Below are positions 22,050 through 34,559 of a stretch of DNA of 64,000 nt, in pieces. Position 1 is the stretch's first letter. The number at the start of each line of letters is the position of its first letter. This DNA is from Dryococelus australis (lineage: Eukaryota; Arthropoda; Insecta; Phasmatodea; Phasmatidae), in assembly GCA_029891345.1 (NCBI GenBank), contig CM056997.1, positions 212,947,212-213,011,211 of the forward strand, read 5' to 3'. The notes below the pieces were generated by a model. It worked only from the letters and a program-made list of their open reading frames with translations. It did not search any database and was not told where the DNA came from. Both the position numbers and the translations under genes were made by a program.

Positions 22050-24630
22050 CCTGTTTCAGTGTGGGATACTGTGACGTGCCACATGTCGGGCACTTCTGTG
22101 ACAGCTGTGGCCATCAATGTGACCGGCGGAGGTGGAACAAGCCAGCCAACTCGTTGCCTTCACAACAGCCATCACTACTGGTGCTGTTGCTCTTGCTCCT
22201 GCTGCTGCATCGTCGACCCCACTGCCGCCGGAAGCGACACGAGCAGGCAGAGACCAAGGGGTAGTGATCACTTAGCAGTGTTTTCTTGGCTGAAGGTGAT
22301 GCTTGTGCTGTTGCCCTGTTGCTGGTGGCGACCCCCTCACCTGGCGTAGGCGATGTAGGGGTGAAAGGATATAACCGATGGTGATGGCATCGCGACATCA
22401 TGCATCACTACATCCACAGGCTGGGTTGTCCCCAGGAGTGCCGATGCCTGGTATGGCACTGGTGGTCGAACGGCGGTGCTGGTAGGAGCTGTGCTGTTGG
22501 TGATACCTGAGCTAGCAGTCAGACGTGCCCTACACAATGCTGGTGCGCCGGGCGACGTCGGGCGTTCTGTGACAGCTGCTGGCTCTCCTGGGGAAGGTGC
22601 TGGCACACCTTACTCTGCTGCATCTGCCTAGGGATGCTCGGCAGCAATATCGCTGGCTTAGGTCATTGGGAGTGCTGCTCCACCTGCTTCATCGTGCTGT
22701 TGTTCCAGGAGTGTTGCTAGTGCCGGGGCGAAGACACTGGATGGCACCGTACCATCCTTGACACCTTGACTGCCATCATGATGATACATGTGAAACACTG
22801 ATGTGTCTTGCATCAAATTCATTTTGGTCCCTGGCAGATGCACCTTCCTCCTGCGTAACTGCTTAAAGGAGCTAGGCAGTTGCATCGTCATTATAGGGCC
22901 TCAAGTCGCTCGGCTTGATTTCGGTGACATTACCTGGCAATAGTCGAATCTTGTACCATTGTGCCCTGATGCTTTTCCGCCCAAGCCGGACCATGTAGGT
23001 GGTCGGTCTGATGATCTTAATTACCTTGTGCAGCCTGTTCCATTTTGCTGCCAAGTCCACACAGAAATCCTTGCAGGCAGTGGATTGTGAGTGTGCTTGT
23101 AGGTAGACCATCTGTCCTGCACAAAGTTCGGGTAGTGACTGGATAGTGATGGGTAGCCACTTCGCAGCCTATGCCCTTTGGTGTTTGCGCAGTTCTCTGT
23201 ATCTTTTCCGATGCTGCTCTTGTCGGGCATCGCTGCTGACTAGGATGCTGTCCTTCCTCACCTGCGGGAAGTTGGATTCACCTGGCAGGCTGAAGTTTAG
23301 ACACAGTAACACATTGACTGGTGACTTGCCAGTGGCAGTGTTGATGTGGCGATGGAGAGTGAATAGGACGGCGTGCAGGTCTTCGGCCGACGTCGTGTGC
23401 TGCTCAACCACATGGAGCCGCAGTTGCATCTTCAACTCTTGATTGCGGTGCACTGTGAGGTTCGCATGGGTGTGGTACACAGCTATCTCCAGATGCGTTG
23501 GCCCTCCCACCTGCTGCAGATCTCTCGCCAACTCTTTCCAGTGAACTGCATCTCATTGTCTGCTAGCAAGTTCATCGGGTACCCCCCCCCCACCACCACC
23601 CTGTGGAAGAAATCACCTTGTAAAACTTCAATATTTGATGTCCGTACACTGCTCGTCGGATAGCTTCCACCGACCTGGAAAAGTTATCTGTGACGACCAC
23701 TATGAAGTGCTTACCCCTGGTTGACCTGGGATAGGGCTTCATAAGGTCGAGGTAGGCCATCTCAAATGGCTTGTTAGGTAGGCGAGGTTGTTGTTGTTGT
23801 GTGCTATTAGAACTCAGTACTTTCAACTAGTTGCACAAATCACATTGTTGCACATATTGCACACATGTCAAGTGAGGTCAGGCTATGCCAAAATAATTTC
23901 TCTTTAATATTGCACATTGTTTGGTCCATTCCTGGATGTCTAGCTATGCTGCTGGCTATTTTATGTTCTAACACTTTTCCTCGAGCATCGGGGGGCATAA
24001 CAATCTCCAATTCTGCTGCTCTGTGGGAGAACATGTGTCTAACATGCTGTATATGATGCACCAACACTCTGCAGTCTGATTTGCGCCATTCTCTTTCTGC
24101 ACTTGCATGATTGTGCAACCTTGCTGTGCTCGCTCTACCTCTCGATACAAGTCACACACACTTGTACACATTGTTGTTGACAATGTTTATCTGTTGAATA
24201 CTCGTCTCTTGCAAGGACTCATGTATGATTGGTGTTAGACTATCTTCCCATTCTGCATCATTGTGGATGACGATGTCCGTGTTAGGGCACCTAGCCAGCA
24301 TGTCTGCCAGCTGATTTTCGTGACTTTGAAGTGACCGACGACGAGTTGTATGCTTGTATAAGAAGCGCCCACCAGGTCAGATGACTTCTCGCTTCTCGCA
24401 TGTTGTGTAGCCAGACGAGGCAGCGGTGGTCCGTGCAGAGTGTAAAGCTCTAGTATTAGAGGTGGGTACCTCTTCATTGCCCAAACTACGGCCAAATACT
24501 CTTGCTTGTTAACTTCATACCTGCACTCGATCTGACCCAATTTTGGGCCGACTAAATCAATCACATGACTGTCGCAGTCGTCGTCGCACTCATACAGGAT
24601 CACCAGCAGAGTGCGAAATCGACAAACCAC
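22050..24630 (-). pseudogene. Ty3/gypsy retrotransposon copy 1 (RNase H-integrase-tail)
   Basis: Minus-strand pol fragments lie in canonical order. The RNase H end is at 24235-24630 (YEVNKQEYLAVVWAMKRY). The integrase zinc-binding domain at 23840-24183 shows ARHPGMDQTM with a terminal CAIC. The integrase core follows at 23140-23826, with the first catalytic Asp in AYLDLMKPYP, the second in LADNEMQFTG (about 23531-23566) and the Glu near HRNQELKMQL. A C-terminal segment lies at 22658-23111 and a low-complexity tail down to about 22050. Each segment is in a different frame. No reverse transcriptase is present on the 5' side because the element is truncated at ~24.6 kb by the Jockey copy. Confidence 0.85.
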
Positions 24631-27600
24631 AGAGAAACCTCATGGCCTCTGGTCCACGCAGTACCATCAGCCGCAAGAGGAGGCAGCAAGGGAAAACGAA
24701 TGCACCCCAATGTCAGGAATAAAGGATTTTTTTCGACCTGATCAAAAGCATTATCCAAGTAATTCGCTTCAGATGCGTAAAACTAAGAACTACCGACCCT
24801 CTGCGGAAGATGGAGATTATTTTCCAGGCCATCTGCATGGCATTCGATGGATAGGTCTTCCCTCAGAGTTTGCACCTGAAATTCAAGCTCCCTGTGCCAC
24901 AAGATCGATGAGTTCCTCCACTTTCTCATCTATCAATGCATTGATATACTCCTTCTCACAGAGATGTAGCTCAGTAGCACCATTAACCTCAAAATCCTGG
25001 GATATCGAATGCAACGACGAGATCGGCCTAATAGGAATCGCAGCTGCATCGTCATCATAATCTGTGAATCCATACAAACCAAGGAAGTGGCCTGCCAGAC
25101 ATGGAATTAAGTGATGCAATGGCATTCACCATTGTGGGGGAAATAAACCCTATCACAGTGGTGTGTGTCTACATACCCCCAGATGGGTAACTCCCAATCC
25201 AGGACCTAGAAGCCATCCGAGTGCTAGACCCCCAGATCTTGTGGGGTGGCATCTTTAATGCTACATATTAAGACTGAGATTGCCCTAGCAGGAACAGACA
25301 TGGTCCACAATTCTGGAGATATGCGACGACTCGCCAACTTATCATCTGCCATCCTTGTGAGCGCACATACATCCCAGAGTAACTCCAAATCCTGGATTTT
25401 GCCCTCGCATTGTCACGCATAACTGTTCGGGAGGTAAAAGTCAACTACACTGGCACCTCAGACCATTTCCCTATGCCCTGAAAACGATAATGTCTTTTTT
25501 CTGGCAGTGGACCCTAAACCATGCTATGGCTACACTAAGGCGGACAGCCGACAATTCCGAGCTCAGATCAACAAAGCCATAGAACTGACAGCTCTATTAG
25601 GCACCCCAGAAGAGTTGGAGGAAGGAATTCGAGCTTTCACCGAGATTATACAAAGTGCAGAGAATCACACCATCCCGACGAAATGCCTGCGAGCAGGCAT
25701 AAAAACCAGTACCCCCACTGCTACGAACACTATTTTCCAGGCGTAATCGTGCTAGCAGTAAATGGCAGAACAGCCGCTAACCAGTGTACAAGGCACTCTA
25801 CAATGTCCTATGCAAGGTGTGCAGGCGCACGTTTGAAGAATGGCCAGCCAAATCACAACTGGCATCTCTCCGAACAGTCACCCACAACGACCACAAAGTG
25901 GGGTCCTGCGTGAGATGTCTGAAAAATAAACCGACTCTAATCACCCCTTGCAAGCTGGAAGGCATCTCGCCTTCTCAAGCAGAGCAAAAGCTGATGTCCT
26001 AGCGAATCACCTCTGATATACCTTCGCACGCACGCAGATCACGCGAACCTCTCTGACGATTCGGACAGTGGGGATGATGACATTTCTGAACGATACTCCT
26101 CGTTGAAAGTCACCATGCCTCCTACTTCAAAACCGCCTAACATACTGCTGGTTACCCCAAGAGAGTTACAGCAACTGATTGGCAAATTGAAAGCCAGATT
26201 GTCCTCAGGACCTGATGTGATTCCGAATGCCATCTTTAGACACCATCCTTGCAAAGCGATCGTTCACTACACCCACATCATTAATGCAACACACTCTTGG
26301 GCCACTACTCGCAGTCTGAAAGGAGGTTATTATCATCCTTATACTGATGCCAGGGAACACCCCTCAGCTTGCTGGGTCGTATAAGCCAACCTTACTACTG
26401 AGCTGCATCTCCAAAGTGTGCGAGAAGATCATCTTCAATCACCTGCCTCGTGTGGTAACCAGACACGACCTGACAGGATTCCAGTACGGGTTTCGCCCAA
26501 AATATTCGACGGTCTATGAACTAGCCAGGACATCCCGAATACTCAAAAATGGCCTTGAGAAATGGAAAATCGTAGGCATCCTGCCACTCGACCCGGAGAA
26601 GGCATTCGATTCTGTGTGCCACAACCTCCTCCACAACCTCCTCCCAGGAAACTCAGGACAATGTGCCTCCTATACACATTACTATACATACTATGTTCCT
26701 TCCTTGCAGGCTGGACTTTTCGCCTGCTAGTGGACGAAGAGCTCTCGCCTCCACAGACTATTAGAGCAGGTGCGCCACAGGGGTCGATTCTCAGGCTGCT
26801 GTTGTTGGCCCTATTTATCAGGCTGATACCAACACCATGGAATGCGAAGCTGTCCCTTTATGCAGACGACAAGGCCATGATTGCCACTGCCTCCACCAAA
26901 AGAGAACTTGCGACCATCTCAACAGTGCCTTCTGTACAATCAAGCGCTACTTCGAGGCAAGGGGTTCAAGCTAAACACCGCAAAGACGACAGTAGTCCTC
27001 TTCTCGAGAAGAAGGGAAGACTATTCCCCCAGTACCTGCCTGGATCACCAAGACACCCCATGGTCACAGTCAGCAAAATACCTGGGAGTTGTCCTCGACT
27101 GAAGGCTCACCTACAGCGACCACATTGAGAGTGCGTGCGGCAAAGCCAAGTCGGCTCTCTTCGCCCTCGCAAATGTGCTACATTCGTCGAGAAGAAACGA
27201 GTATGTTTACTGTTTGTATACATTTTTACCATTCTAACATCAACTGCCTCCTACTGGTGCCACACGATGCCGCTGCATCTGCATCCAATGTTCGCCCTCT
27301 ACTTCATGCCCTCTGACTGGTACTGGGCAAACCGAGGAATACGCCCCACCGAGTGCTCATTAGGGTCGCAGGGGTGAAGCAACTGAGCACTATCATTGCT
27401 CAGAAGATCACCATCTTCTTGTGCTTCCTTGCTCAACACAAAAATCCGATAGTGTATGTGCTTTAAAACCCGGTCCTGCATGCAAGAACCCAGCCATTCG
27501 ACAGAATGAAGCACCGAGATCACCAACCATGCCGTCGAAGAAGACATCTGCCACTTCACTGAGCTGCCTCCTGGACACTGGCAGACAGATCAACATCCAT

Positions 27601-27740
27601 GAGTGAGCACCTGGTCTCACTACAATGCAGTGACCCCCTAGAAATTCTAGACCATCCGCATGTCACTATTACTCCTGCTCCTGGAGAACAAGTGGGCATA
27701 CACCTGGTGGTGGCTCAAAGTATCCGCCCTGCAGCTTCAC
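24615..27740 (+). pseudogene. Jockey-like non-LTR retrotransposon copy 1
   Basis: A plus-strand ORF2 remnant. The endonuclease region (about 24840-25480) retains GTSDHFPM, but the usual Gly-Asp-Phe-Asn motif reads GGIFNATY, losing the catalytic Asp. The reverse transcriptase (about 26140-27100) shows LLSCISKVCEKI, GFRPKYSTVYELAR, the motif A Asp in LPLDPEKAFDSV, the motif B region RAGAPQGSILRLLLL and an intact YADD box (SLYADDKAMIAT). Multiple frameshifts inactivate it. It aligns through its length with copy 2 at 49.2-53.9 kb, including a shared 3' segment CCGCCCTGCAGCTTCAC, and abuts the hAT element on its 3' side. Confidence 0.9.
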
Positions 27741-27933
27741 TGCACCCCTTTTGACTGACCAGTCTGCGAACGTTTAGGGCGCCTCCCGCCTTAGGGAGCT
27801 CATCCCAGGACTTTGATTTCCTCTCCCCTGCATCCCAACGCATCATACGCAAAATACCCATGTCGCATCCGTGCTCCTCCCTCCTATGCCAAAATCGCGC
27901 AGCAACGAAATTGAGGGAGATGCAAACTCTGTG

Positions 27934-30376
27934 CTACCTCTGTCGCTCAGTATTAAGCAATGCCACGGCCGATAACCTGTCTTCTCTCATGGTCGACCTC
28001 TGATAGTTTTTCTCATGCCGTAGAGTAGAGAAAGACTGCCCGCCTAAACAGTTTGTTACTGGAGAATCAAGAATCATTCTGAGTGCCATGTCTACATTGG
28101 GATAGAATTCAACAAACCCTTCTTGGTTTAAAAATTTACTTAATATTGTTAGGTTGATATTTCCCTCGTTGTCAGGTGTTTGTGGCTTCACAAGCACTCT
28201 AAGGTGCAATGACTCTTCTACAATGGATGCTTCAAGATCGCTATTATAGCAAGAGGCCAATTTACGTGCAGCTGAAGAAATCTGTGCTGGTTCATATATG
28301 CTGAGACGTTCTAAAAAGCCAAACCTCTCATGAAGCTCATTGTAATGTTCTCTTCGCACTTGCAGTTCTGATCTTAGTGTATCCAGAATTACATTATATG
28401 TATCAACACGAAAATTATCTGACCCAGCCTTAAGAGTTATTTCTCCAGCCCTAGTCTCATCAGGCCTTAGAGTGTGTTTCCTTTTCCTTCCCTCGTCCAA
28501 TTGGTAAATTTATATTCTGCTCAACGACTTCGCAAGGCATTCATAGTGGTCAAAAACATTTCTGTTTCCCTTAAATTTGTTACAAAGTCAGACAGCGAAT
28601 TGTACATTTCCACTACTTGCTCAAAATCTATGTTTACTGACTGCAGCTTGGCATTAACGGCAATAAACCTACAAACGATTGCAGTCCAGAAGACTACCAT
28701 AAACGCAGTTTCTACTATATTTAATTTTTGTCTCAATGAAGATGTCTCATCCTTCGTTTGAGATTTTTCTGAACTATCATTTTCCGAAGTCTGCAAGGTC
28801 TCAAATAGTCCACACCAATTGCTCTCTAGTGCATAGCCTACATCATTTCGAGTAGACCAACGAGTCTTTAACAGACTTTGTAGTGTCCGACCTCCTTCTC
28901 CTTTGCAGTTTCAAGCTAGAAGAGCCCAGTGGTATGTGGAAGCTGAGAAAAAATTGTACAGTTCTTGTAGCAGTCCAAGAAACGATACTGCTTCAGTGCA
29001 ATGTTCTGCAGCACATAAACCGACAAGATTAAGAGAGTGTGCTGCACATGGCACAGAGTCAGCAAAGGGACAAAGTTCCTTCACCCTTGCTTGTACGCCT
29101 TCGAGGCATTATCATATGGCTGGCCCCTGCAGTTATTTTATGTCGAACTCATATTTGCTCAAAACAGTAAAAACAGCATTGGCTATTTCGTCTGACTTAT
29201 GTCATTCACTTAATAAAAACAAATGAATCATTCAACTGGCTCCCAACTCCATCCTTCATAACATAGTGTATAATAAATGTTAATTGATCAGTGTGTGAAA
29301 TATCTGGAGTAGAATCGACACTTATACCAAAGTATTTAGCTTCTTTCACTTCTTTCACAGTTTCATCCCTTACTTTCTCAGCCATCAAAATAATCACTTC
29401 ATCATAAATGGTCTTGGAAAGATAAGATGTATGTCCCGAACCTCTGTCGCTATGTTTTCTTAGATGTTCTGCTATGAATGGATCAAACTCTTCAAGAAAC
29501 TCTAGCGACCCTACAAAATTGTCATTGATTTTACTGTCTACGTGTTCATCAGTACCACGAAATGGTAACCCTCTAATAGCCAAATACTTTACTGCTGCGA
29601 TGATACGTTTCAAAACATTTTTCCAGTAGTTGCATTCTTGCTCATACAGTGCAACGAGCCTGTTATCCATTCGTGTTTTAGTATTTCCTCTCAGTTAAAG
29701 TGTTGCAGTGCTATTTTTGTGCTGAGATGAATTCTCATGGTCTTGTACCCTTTTAGAAGCTTTTTACAGTCATTAAACGCTGAAGTAAACATACCATTTT
29801 CCCCACCAAACAGCAAGCAAGTCGCACAAAAACACACCCCTTTGATGGCGAGTTTTCTAGCCAATGCTTAAATTGTGTCCCCCCAATATGAAGTTTCCGA
29901 GAAAAAATATACCTTGAAACAGCATTCTTTATCAGGGTACTTACGTTTTGAAGCACTGAAGTTTGCATTTAAGTTTTGTTCGATTCCATGAACAGCCAGA
30001 TTGTCTCGTAGCACCTCATTAATTTCCCACTGCGCTGGATCTGTACTGAGTTAAAAGCAAGCTTCATATGATTGCTAGTTGCATCTGGTTTCATCAAATT
30101 CGTACAGGTCGCTTTAGCATGTATACGTAGATGGATACTGCCACTGTTCAGTGAATTATTGGAACTTGATGATGGAATTCACTGTTCTTGAGCAGAAAAT
30201 AATTTTTCTAAGAGTGACAAAATACATGCATCGGTAGCCTCTAAGTCATCACTATCAAAGGAAGGGCGATTTATAGAAGCACACCCTCTGTTGGTAGCAT
30301 TATCACTTGCAGCCATGGCGTCGGCGACATCTTCGTCCTGTCGGTTATCACTGTTACATACAAAAAAAGAAGACAT
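27934..30376 (-). pseudogene. hAT transposase fossil, ZMYM1-like
   Basis: Minus-strand segments lie in order. 30179-30376 is an acidic/Ser-rich N-terminus starting MSSFFVCNSDNRQDE. 29753-29968 is a TTF-type zinc-finger region with RYIFSRKLHIGGTQF and SPSKGCVF. 29206-29670 is the catalytic N-terminal part with GISVDSTPDISHTDQLTFI, where the first catalytic Asp falls. 28521-28796 is a helical linker. 27934-28500 is the C-terminal hAT dimerisation region with FSTLRHEKNYQRSTM and DRLSAVALLN, ending in a normal stop. Two or more frameshifts and a poorly conserved stretch at 28.8-29.2 kb break it. Family members are domesticated in vertebrates as ZMYM proteins, but here the context is clearly transposon. 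Confidence 0.85.
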
Positions 30377-31060
30377 CTAAAGGATCTGCTTTAAAAGAGC
30401 ACCACTCCTTTCTTCTTTAACTTTTTGATTTTTTTTTTGTATTGAGCATAACGGAGACTTGCTCTTTAGGTACTCATTTGTTTACGATTCACAGGCAGCT
30501 AAATTCGCAACACTTAAACACGCGGATCCACGCATACCAATTTTACACTTGTTAGCTCGTACATGTTCATAGTTTGACCGAAGATAAATAAACAACATTG
30601 GTACCAAACGCGAGTATGAAGTGGCATGATGTGGCCCGCGCCGCGCCGCCCGCATCACATCAGCACGACAACTAGTGCCACTTGGCAACTTTACCATTTC
30701 AAAAACAGAGAACAATGGTATTGAATCATACTGCCCTTATCGCAGGCCCTCGCTTCAGGGAACAATCTATGTAATAAATACTGTGGCAGAAACGGGCGGG
30801 ACAGGAGTTTTGTGAAATTAAATACAAAGTATAATTTGTCAAGCGAATTACCGTGTGAACATAAAGGTTGAAAATTGAAACAATGTGTATCAAATATGCT
30901 CTGTGTGCAGCTTATTATCTAGAGAGTTTCTTATAAGCGAAGATTATCAACAAAGCACGTTCTTGCCTGTGTCGCATTTCCCGGTGATAGCGAAGTAACG
31001 CAGCTGTCTTCAGCATCAATGATGATAATTTAAGGCAGAAATGTCTTTCTCCATGCCGCT
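30377..31060. other. hAT 5' non-coding region
   Basis: Non-coding stretch between the transposase start and the terminus. It contains a CpG-rich hairpin at about 30625-30665 (TGATGTGG...CACATCA), possibly the transposase promoter. Confidence 0.4.
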
Positions 31061-31189
31061 CCTTGGAAAGGTGCTGCTCTAGGCCCGGGCCTAGTCGGCC
31101 TTATGGGAAATCCGGGCCTGTGCAAAGGAGAGACGCACAGTTTGTAATCTCGAGTGCTGTCCGACAGGTAGCCTACCCGACGTACAGCT

Positions 31190-32110
31190 AGGGAACATTG
31201 ATAACCAGATACCACCCAAAAACGAGGCCTCGTTTAAGTGCATAATAAATGAACGCAGGGACTTGTTTGCAAAACACGATGTTTTAAGGCGCACCATGGT
31301 CACAGAACACGAGTTTCCCTTAACAAAGGACATACCGATTAGCACCTATCCACGAGGGTACTTGCCGCACCAATCACGTATCATTATAAAGCAGATTCAG
31401 GAAATGTTATATGATGGAGTATTTGATCCATCCGATAACCAATATAACTCTTCAATTACATTAGCACCTAAGAAGGGCGGGATGTTCAAGTTCTGTATAG
31501 ACTTTAGGGCGATCAAACAAATCACATGTAGCGCACTCCCTCCTTACATAAGTGTAAAATATATGTTTAGTTCCCTGGAGCAAACAAAAGTTTGGAAATC
31601 CCTAGAACTGAAAAGCGGCTATTGGCAGGTGTCTGTGAAATCGGAGGACTGGAAGAAAATGGCATTCACAGCACCATATGGCAGGCGATTTCAATTCTGA
31701 GTCTAGCCGTTCGGATTGAAATGCGCCTCAGCCACATTCCAATCGATGATGGTTTGTGTGTTAGCGTCATCTGGGAATATACGTAAGCATATCTAGATGA
31801 TGTCATAATCTGGTCGAATGGCTGGGAAAAATATGTGCACCACCTGTCAGTTGTTTTAGAGTGATTCGCAATCAATGGTCTGACGTGCACGGTAGAGAAT
31901 TGCCATGTAGGGAAGACATGTATCGATTTCCTAGGTCACATAGTTGATAGAGAAGATAACAGTCCGAACCCAGAGCAATTAAAATTAATTGACAGCTACC
32001 CACAACCACGTACAAGAGAACAACTTAGAAAGTTTGTTGGTCTAATCAACAGGTTAAGAGAGCACATAGAAAGTTTAGCAGTCATTCCATCACCACTAAC
32101 AGATTTATTA
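31190..32110 (+). pseudogene. Gypsy copy 2 reverse transcriptase
   Basis: 31263-31700 is an intact 145-codon frame with LAPKKGGMFKFCIDFRAI (fingers/palm), a leucine-rich LELKSGYWQVSV and a FTAPYG box. After a frame change at ~31700, YLDDVIIWSNGW (near 31793) carries the catalytic Asp pair. A stop at ~31861 follows, then FLGHIVD and a connection segment to about 32110. These are the standard Ty3/gypsy reverse transcriptase landmarks. The YLDD box is intact, but the gene is inactivated by a frameshift and stops. Confidence 0.9.
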
Positions 32111-32179
32111 TGAACGCAGAAAAACGTCTCAGTGGACGGAGTAATCTGAAAGCGTCTTCACAAAAAACAAGCAAAAGTT

Positions 32180-34330
32180 CAAATCTTGTACCACATTAGC
32201 ATGTTACGATGCCAGCAGGCATCTGTATTTGCAAACCGATGCAAGTCAAGAGGGAGTTAGAGCTGTTTTATATCTGATCAACGACAGTAGGGCAGTGCCA
32301 AACTCGGACAGACAGAGCGGTGCTATGATATAAATGAACGTGTGACTAATTTGATTTGTCAGGAGGGTATTTAATTATTTTTAGTAATTTGGTTCATAAC
32401 TTGGTACCAACGTCATATTATTTTAATATTTTTAGCGTGTTTTATTTTACTGGCCGGTCAAATATAATTACTTATTGATAGTTGTGGTATTAATTGGCAA
32501 TTTAATTTTGCTACTATTAAAAATTATATGTAATAGCTATGGTTTGTATTTAAAAAATATCTGTTTATATTTCCCGTGTCATGTACATAGAGTCGCCGCC
32601 GCAGTACGCCACGAGCAGGCGTGTCGTCATAGTCCGGGCGCGCGCTGCACTGCTGTTGTGTAGCGACTCTATGGAGAGACGAGTCTGAGCTATGAAGCGA
32701 GCAGGACGCGTGTCGGCAATGAGCAGCCGGCCCGGTCCGTGTGTTGGTGCCGGGCGAGATAGTCTTGACATCCGCCAACCGTAAAATGGATGACCCAGCG
32801 TATGCCGGAGATTGTTCTTGGCAGAAACTTATTTTAAATGTTTCTTAAAGACATCGATGTTTCGCATTAAATGTTATTTCACGCAATGGAAATACATATC
32901 CATCGATGCCTATTAAATAATTTTAATTACGTGCTCTGGCCGGGATCTTTGTGCGAACTTGTTAACGTGGCATAATCAAATTGTCGTCTGCTACAATTAT
33001 GTCACACGGACACGTAAAAACCTGTACGTGTTGTAATAAATGTGTTTCACAAAGAGTGTCGTGCGTGAAAACACCTTTTAAGAATTTCCCGAACACACGG
33101 AATATTATTTGCATCGCAGAAACTCTGCAGTGTACTGTTGAAGTGAGTACGTAACATGAAATTCCTGTGCGTGATGGCAGAAGTTTTACAACGAGAGCCT
33201 TTATCTTGGAATGGCGGCATTTTGTAGGTGACAGTGTGCAACGAGGCAAGCAGCGAGTTGTCCAGCTGTTCCATCTGACTATGGCAAGGCGGCTTGCTGT
33301 GGTTTCCTGGTACTGGCAGGATCGGGATCGATAGTTGGGGTCTGGTCCTGCATGGCTCTCTCTTCACTGGCCACGTTATGAGTGTGCCGCTGCGGAGGTA
33401 TGATACAACAGAATATTGGTAGTGGTCCCGAGGTCGGGGATGTTTGAATCGTAATATTTGGTTGAAAATTATGCAAAGTATGATTCGCTCGTGTCCCGCT
33501 CCGGTAACGACTTAATTTTGTACCACGCATTTGTACTATTTTAATGTGTATTGTGCTGCACAGTAAATGGAGATATTGGGCTAAAATGCAAAAAGTTATG
33601 AGATATAGTCATATATGAATTCAATTAACTTTATCGTATTTTCTAAAGTGCACAAATATTTTTAATGCATTTTATAAAAATGTTTTTAAAGCACTTATGT
33701 ATTTGTATACAACTGTGGTTTTATCAAGTTTTCTTATTAAATAATATTTGCCATAGAACACTTGTGTAGGTAAACATTATTAAAAAATATCCATTAACTA
33801 ATGTGATGAATAATAACTTTTCTGAATTTATAAATGTTCTAAGATTAATGTCTACCATTAAGAATGAAGCTGCGATGCGAGATTTATCATAATAGGAGAT
33901 TTCTTTCTGCCCCGCAGTGGCGTATAGGGTTTGTGGCTGCCCCGCGGGGGCATATAGGTTTTGTGGTAGTGTTTGAGAGTGAAGTAGGGTTTTAAACTCC
34001 TGACACCCCTTCAGTGTAGGGGGAATCTCAAGCAAGATGGTTTGATAGTAATTTAGGTCGTCAAAATGCACGGTGCCTATCTCGTATACCACATATGTAC
34101 GCTGCCGACTGATAACCGAAGTTTGTTATGATTGCATAGCATGCAGGAGGCGAGAAGTAAGTTAGCTAATTGGGTATTGCATTTGCAAGCATTTGATATT
34201 GTGGTAGAGCATGTGCCAGGAAAAGAGAATGAATTAGCGGATGTGATGTCACGTGCCCCTAATAGTGATGTAATCATTCGAGACGAAGTAGAATGAGAGG
34301 AAATTCTACCACTGGAAGCACGTGATCCTG
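32180..34330 (+). pseudogene. Gypsy copy 2 RNase H, split by insertion
   Basis: The N-terminal part (32200-32330) shows YLQTDASQEGVRAVLYLI, with the RNase H catalytic Asp. The C-terminal part resumes at about 34090 and contains VLHLQAFDIVVEHVPGKENE and LADVMSRAP (34165-34260). The ~1.75 kb between them is unrelated CpG-rich DNA, and about 40-60 residues expected between the halves are missing, so the insertion was accompanied by a deletion or the junctions have decayed. Confidence 0.75.
32335..34085. mobile_element. Unclassified CpG-rich insertion inside gypsy RNase H
   Basis: The insert begins with AT-rich DNA (32340-32580). It then has a promoter-like CpG-rich block (32590-32770), an ATG in good context (AAAATGG at ~32785) opening only a 19-codon frame, a second GC-rich block (33230-33520) and AT-rich DNA. 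Near the end two ~27-bp repeats (TGCCCCGC..GGCxTATAGGxTTTGTGG, 33908-33965) lie in a minus-strand 122-codon frame (33724-34092). No transposase or clear inverted termini are seen. It could be a solo LTR, a non-autonomous element or a processed host 5' region. Confidence 0.45.
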
Positions 34331-34559
34331 TGACCAAAATCTATTTACATTAGATAGGAGCAAATAACGAGACATTAGTGACTTATATTGAGCCAATACG
34401 CAAGCGCACCAGACATGCCAGTATACACAGGCCAATGTAAACAAATGTGCGCAATAGAAAGTGGCGGGATGGCATGTGATAAATGGCAGGTTAGAAACAT
34501 GTTCCGTGCAAAAACTCAGGAGGTGGAGTTTGTTTGTCCCCATTTGTGCGAGGAATAAG

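Larger units (their letters stand above)
27741..31120 (-). mobile_element. hAT DNA transposon (TTF zinc finger/DUF4371 type)
   Basis: The element encloses the transposase fossil at 27934-30376. Its right terminus is plausible at 31120: on the minus strand it begins CAGGCCCGGATTTCCCATAA, the CA-starting, GC-rich inverted terminus usual for this hAT group. I could not find the matching left terminus between 27741 and 27933, so that end may be truncated at the junction with the Jockey 3' end. Confidence 0.65.

Noticed and set aside
22046-22401. Four overlapping His/Cys/Ser-rich open frames
   Set aside because: They are low-complexity frames over the CAG/CTG-rich tail of gypsy copy 1, open on both strands because of composition; no domain is visible.
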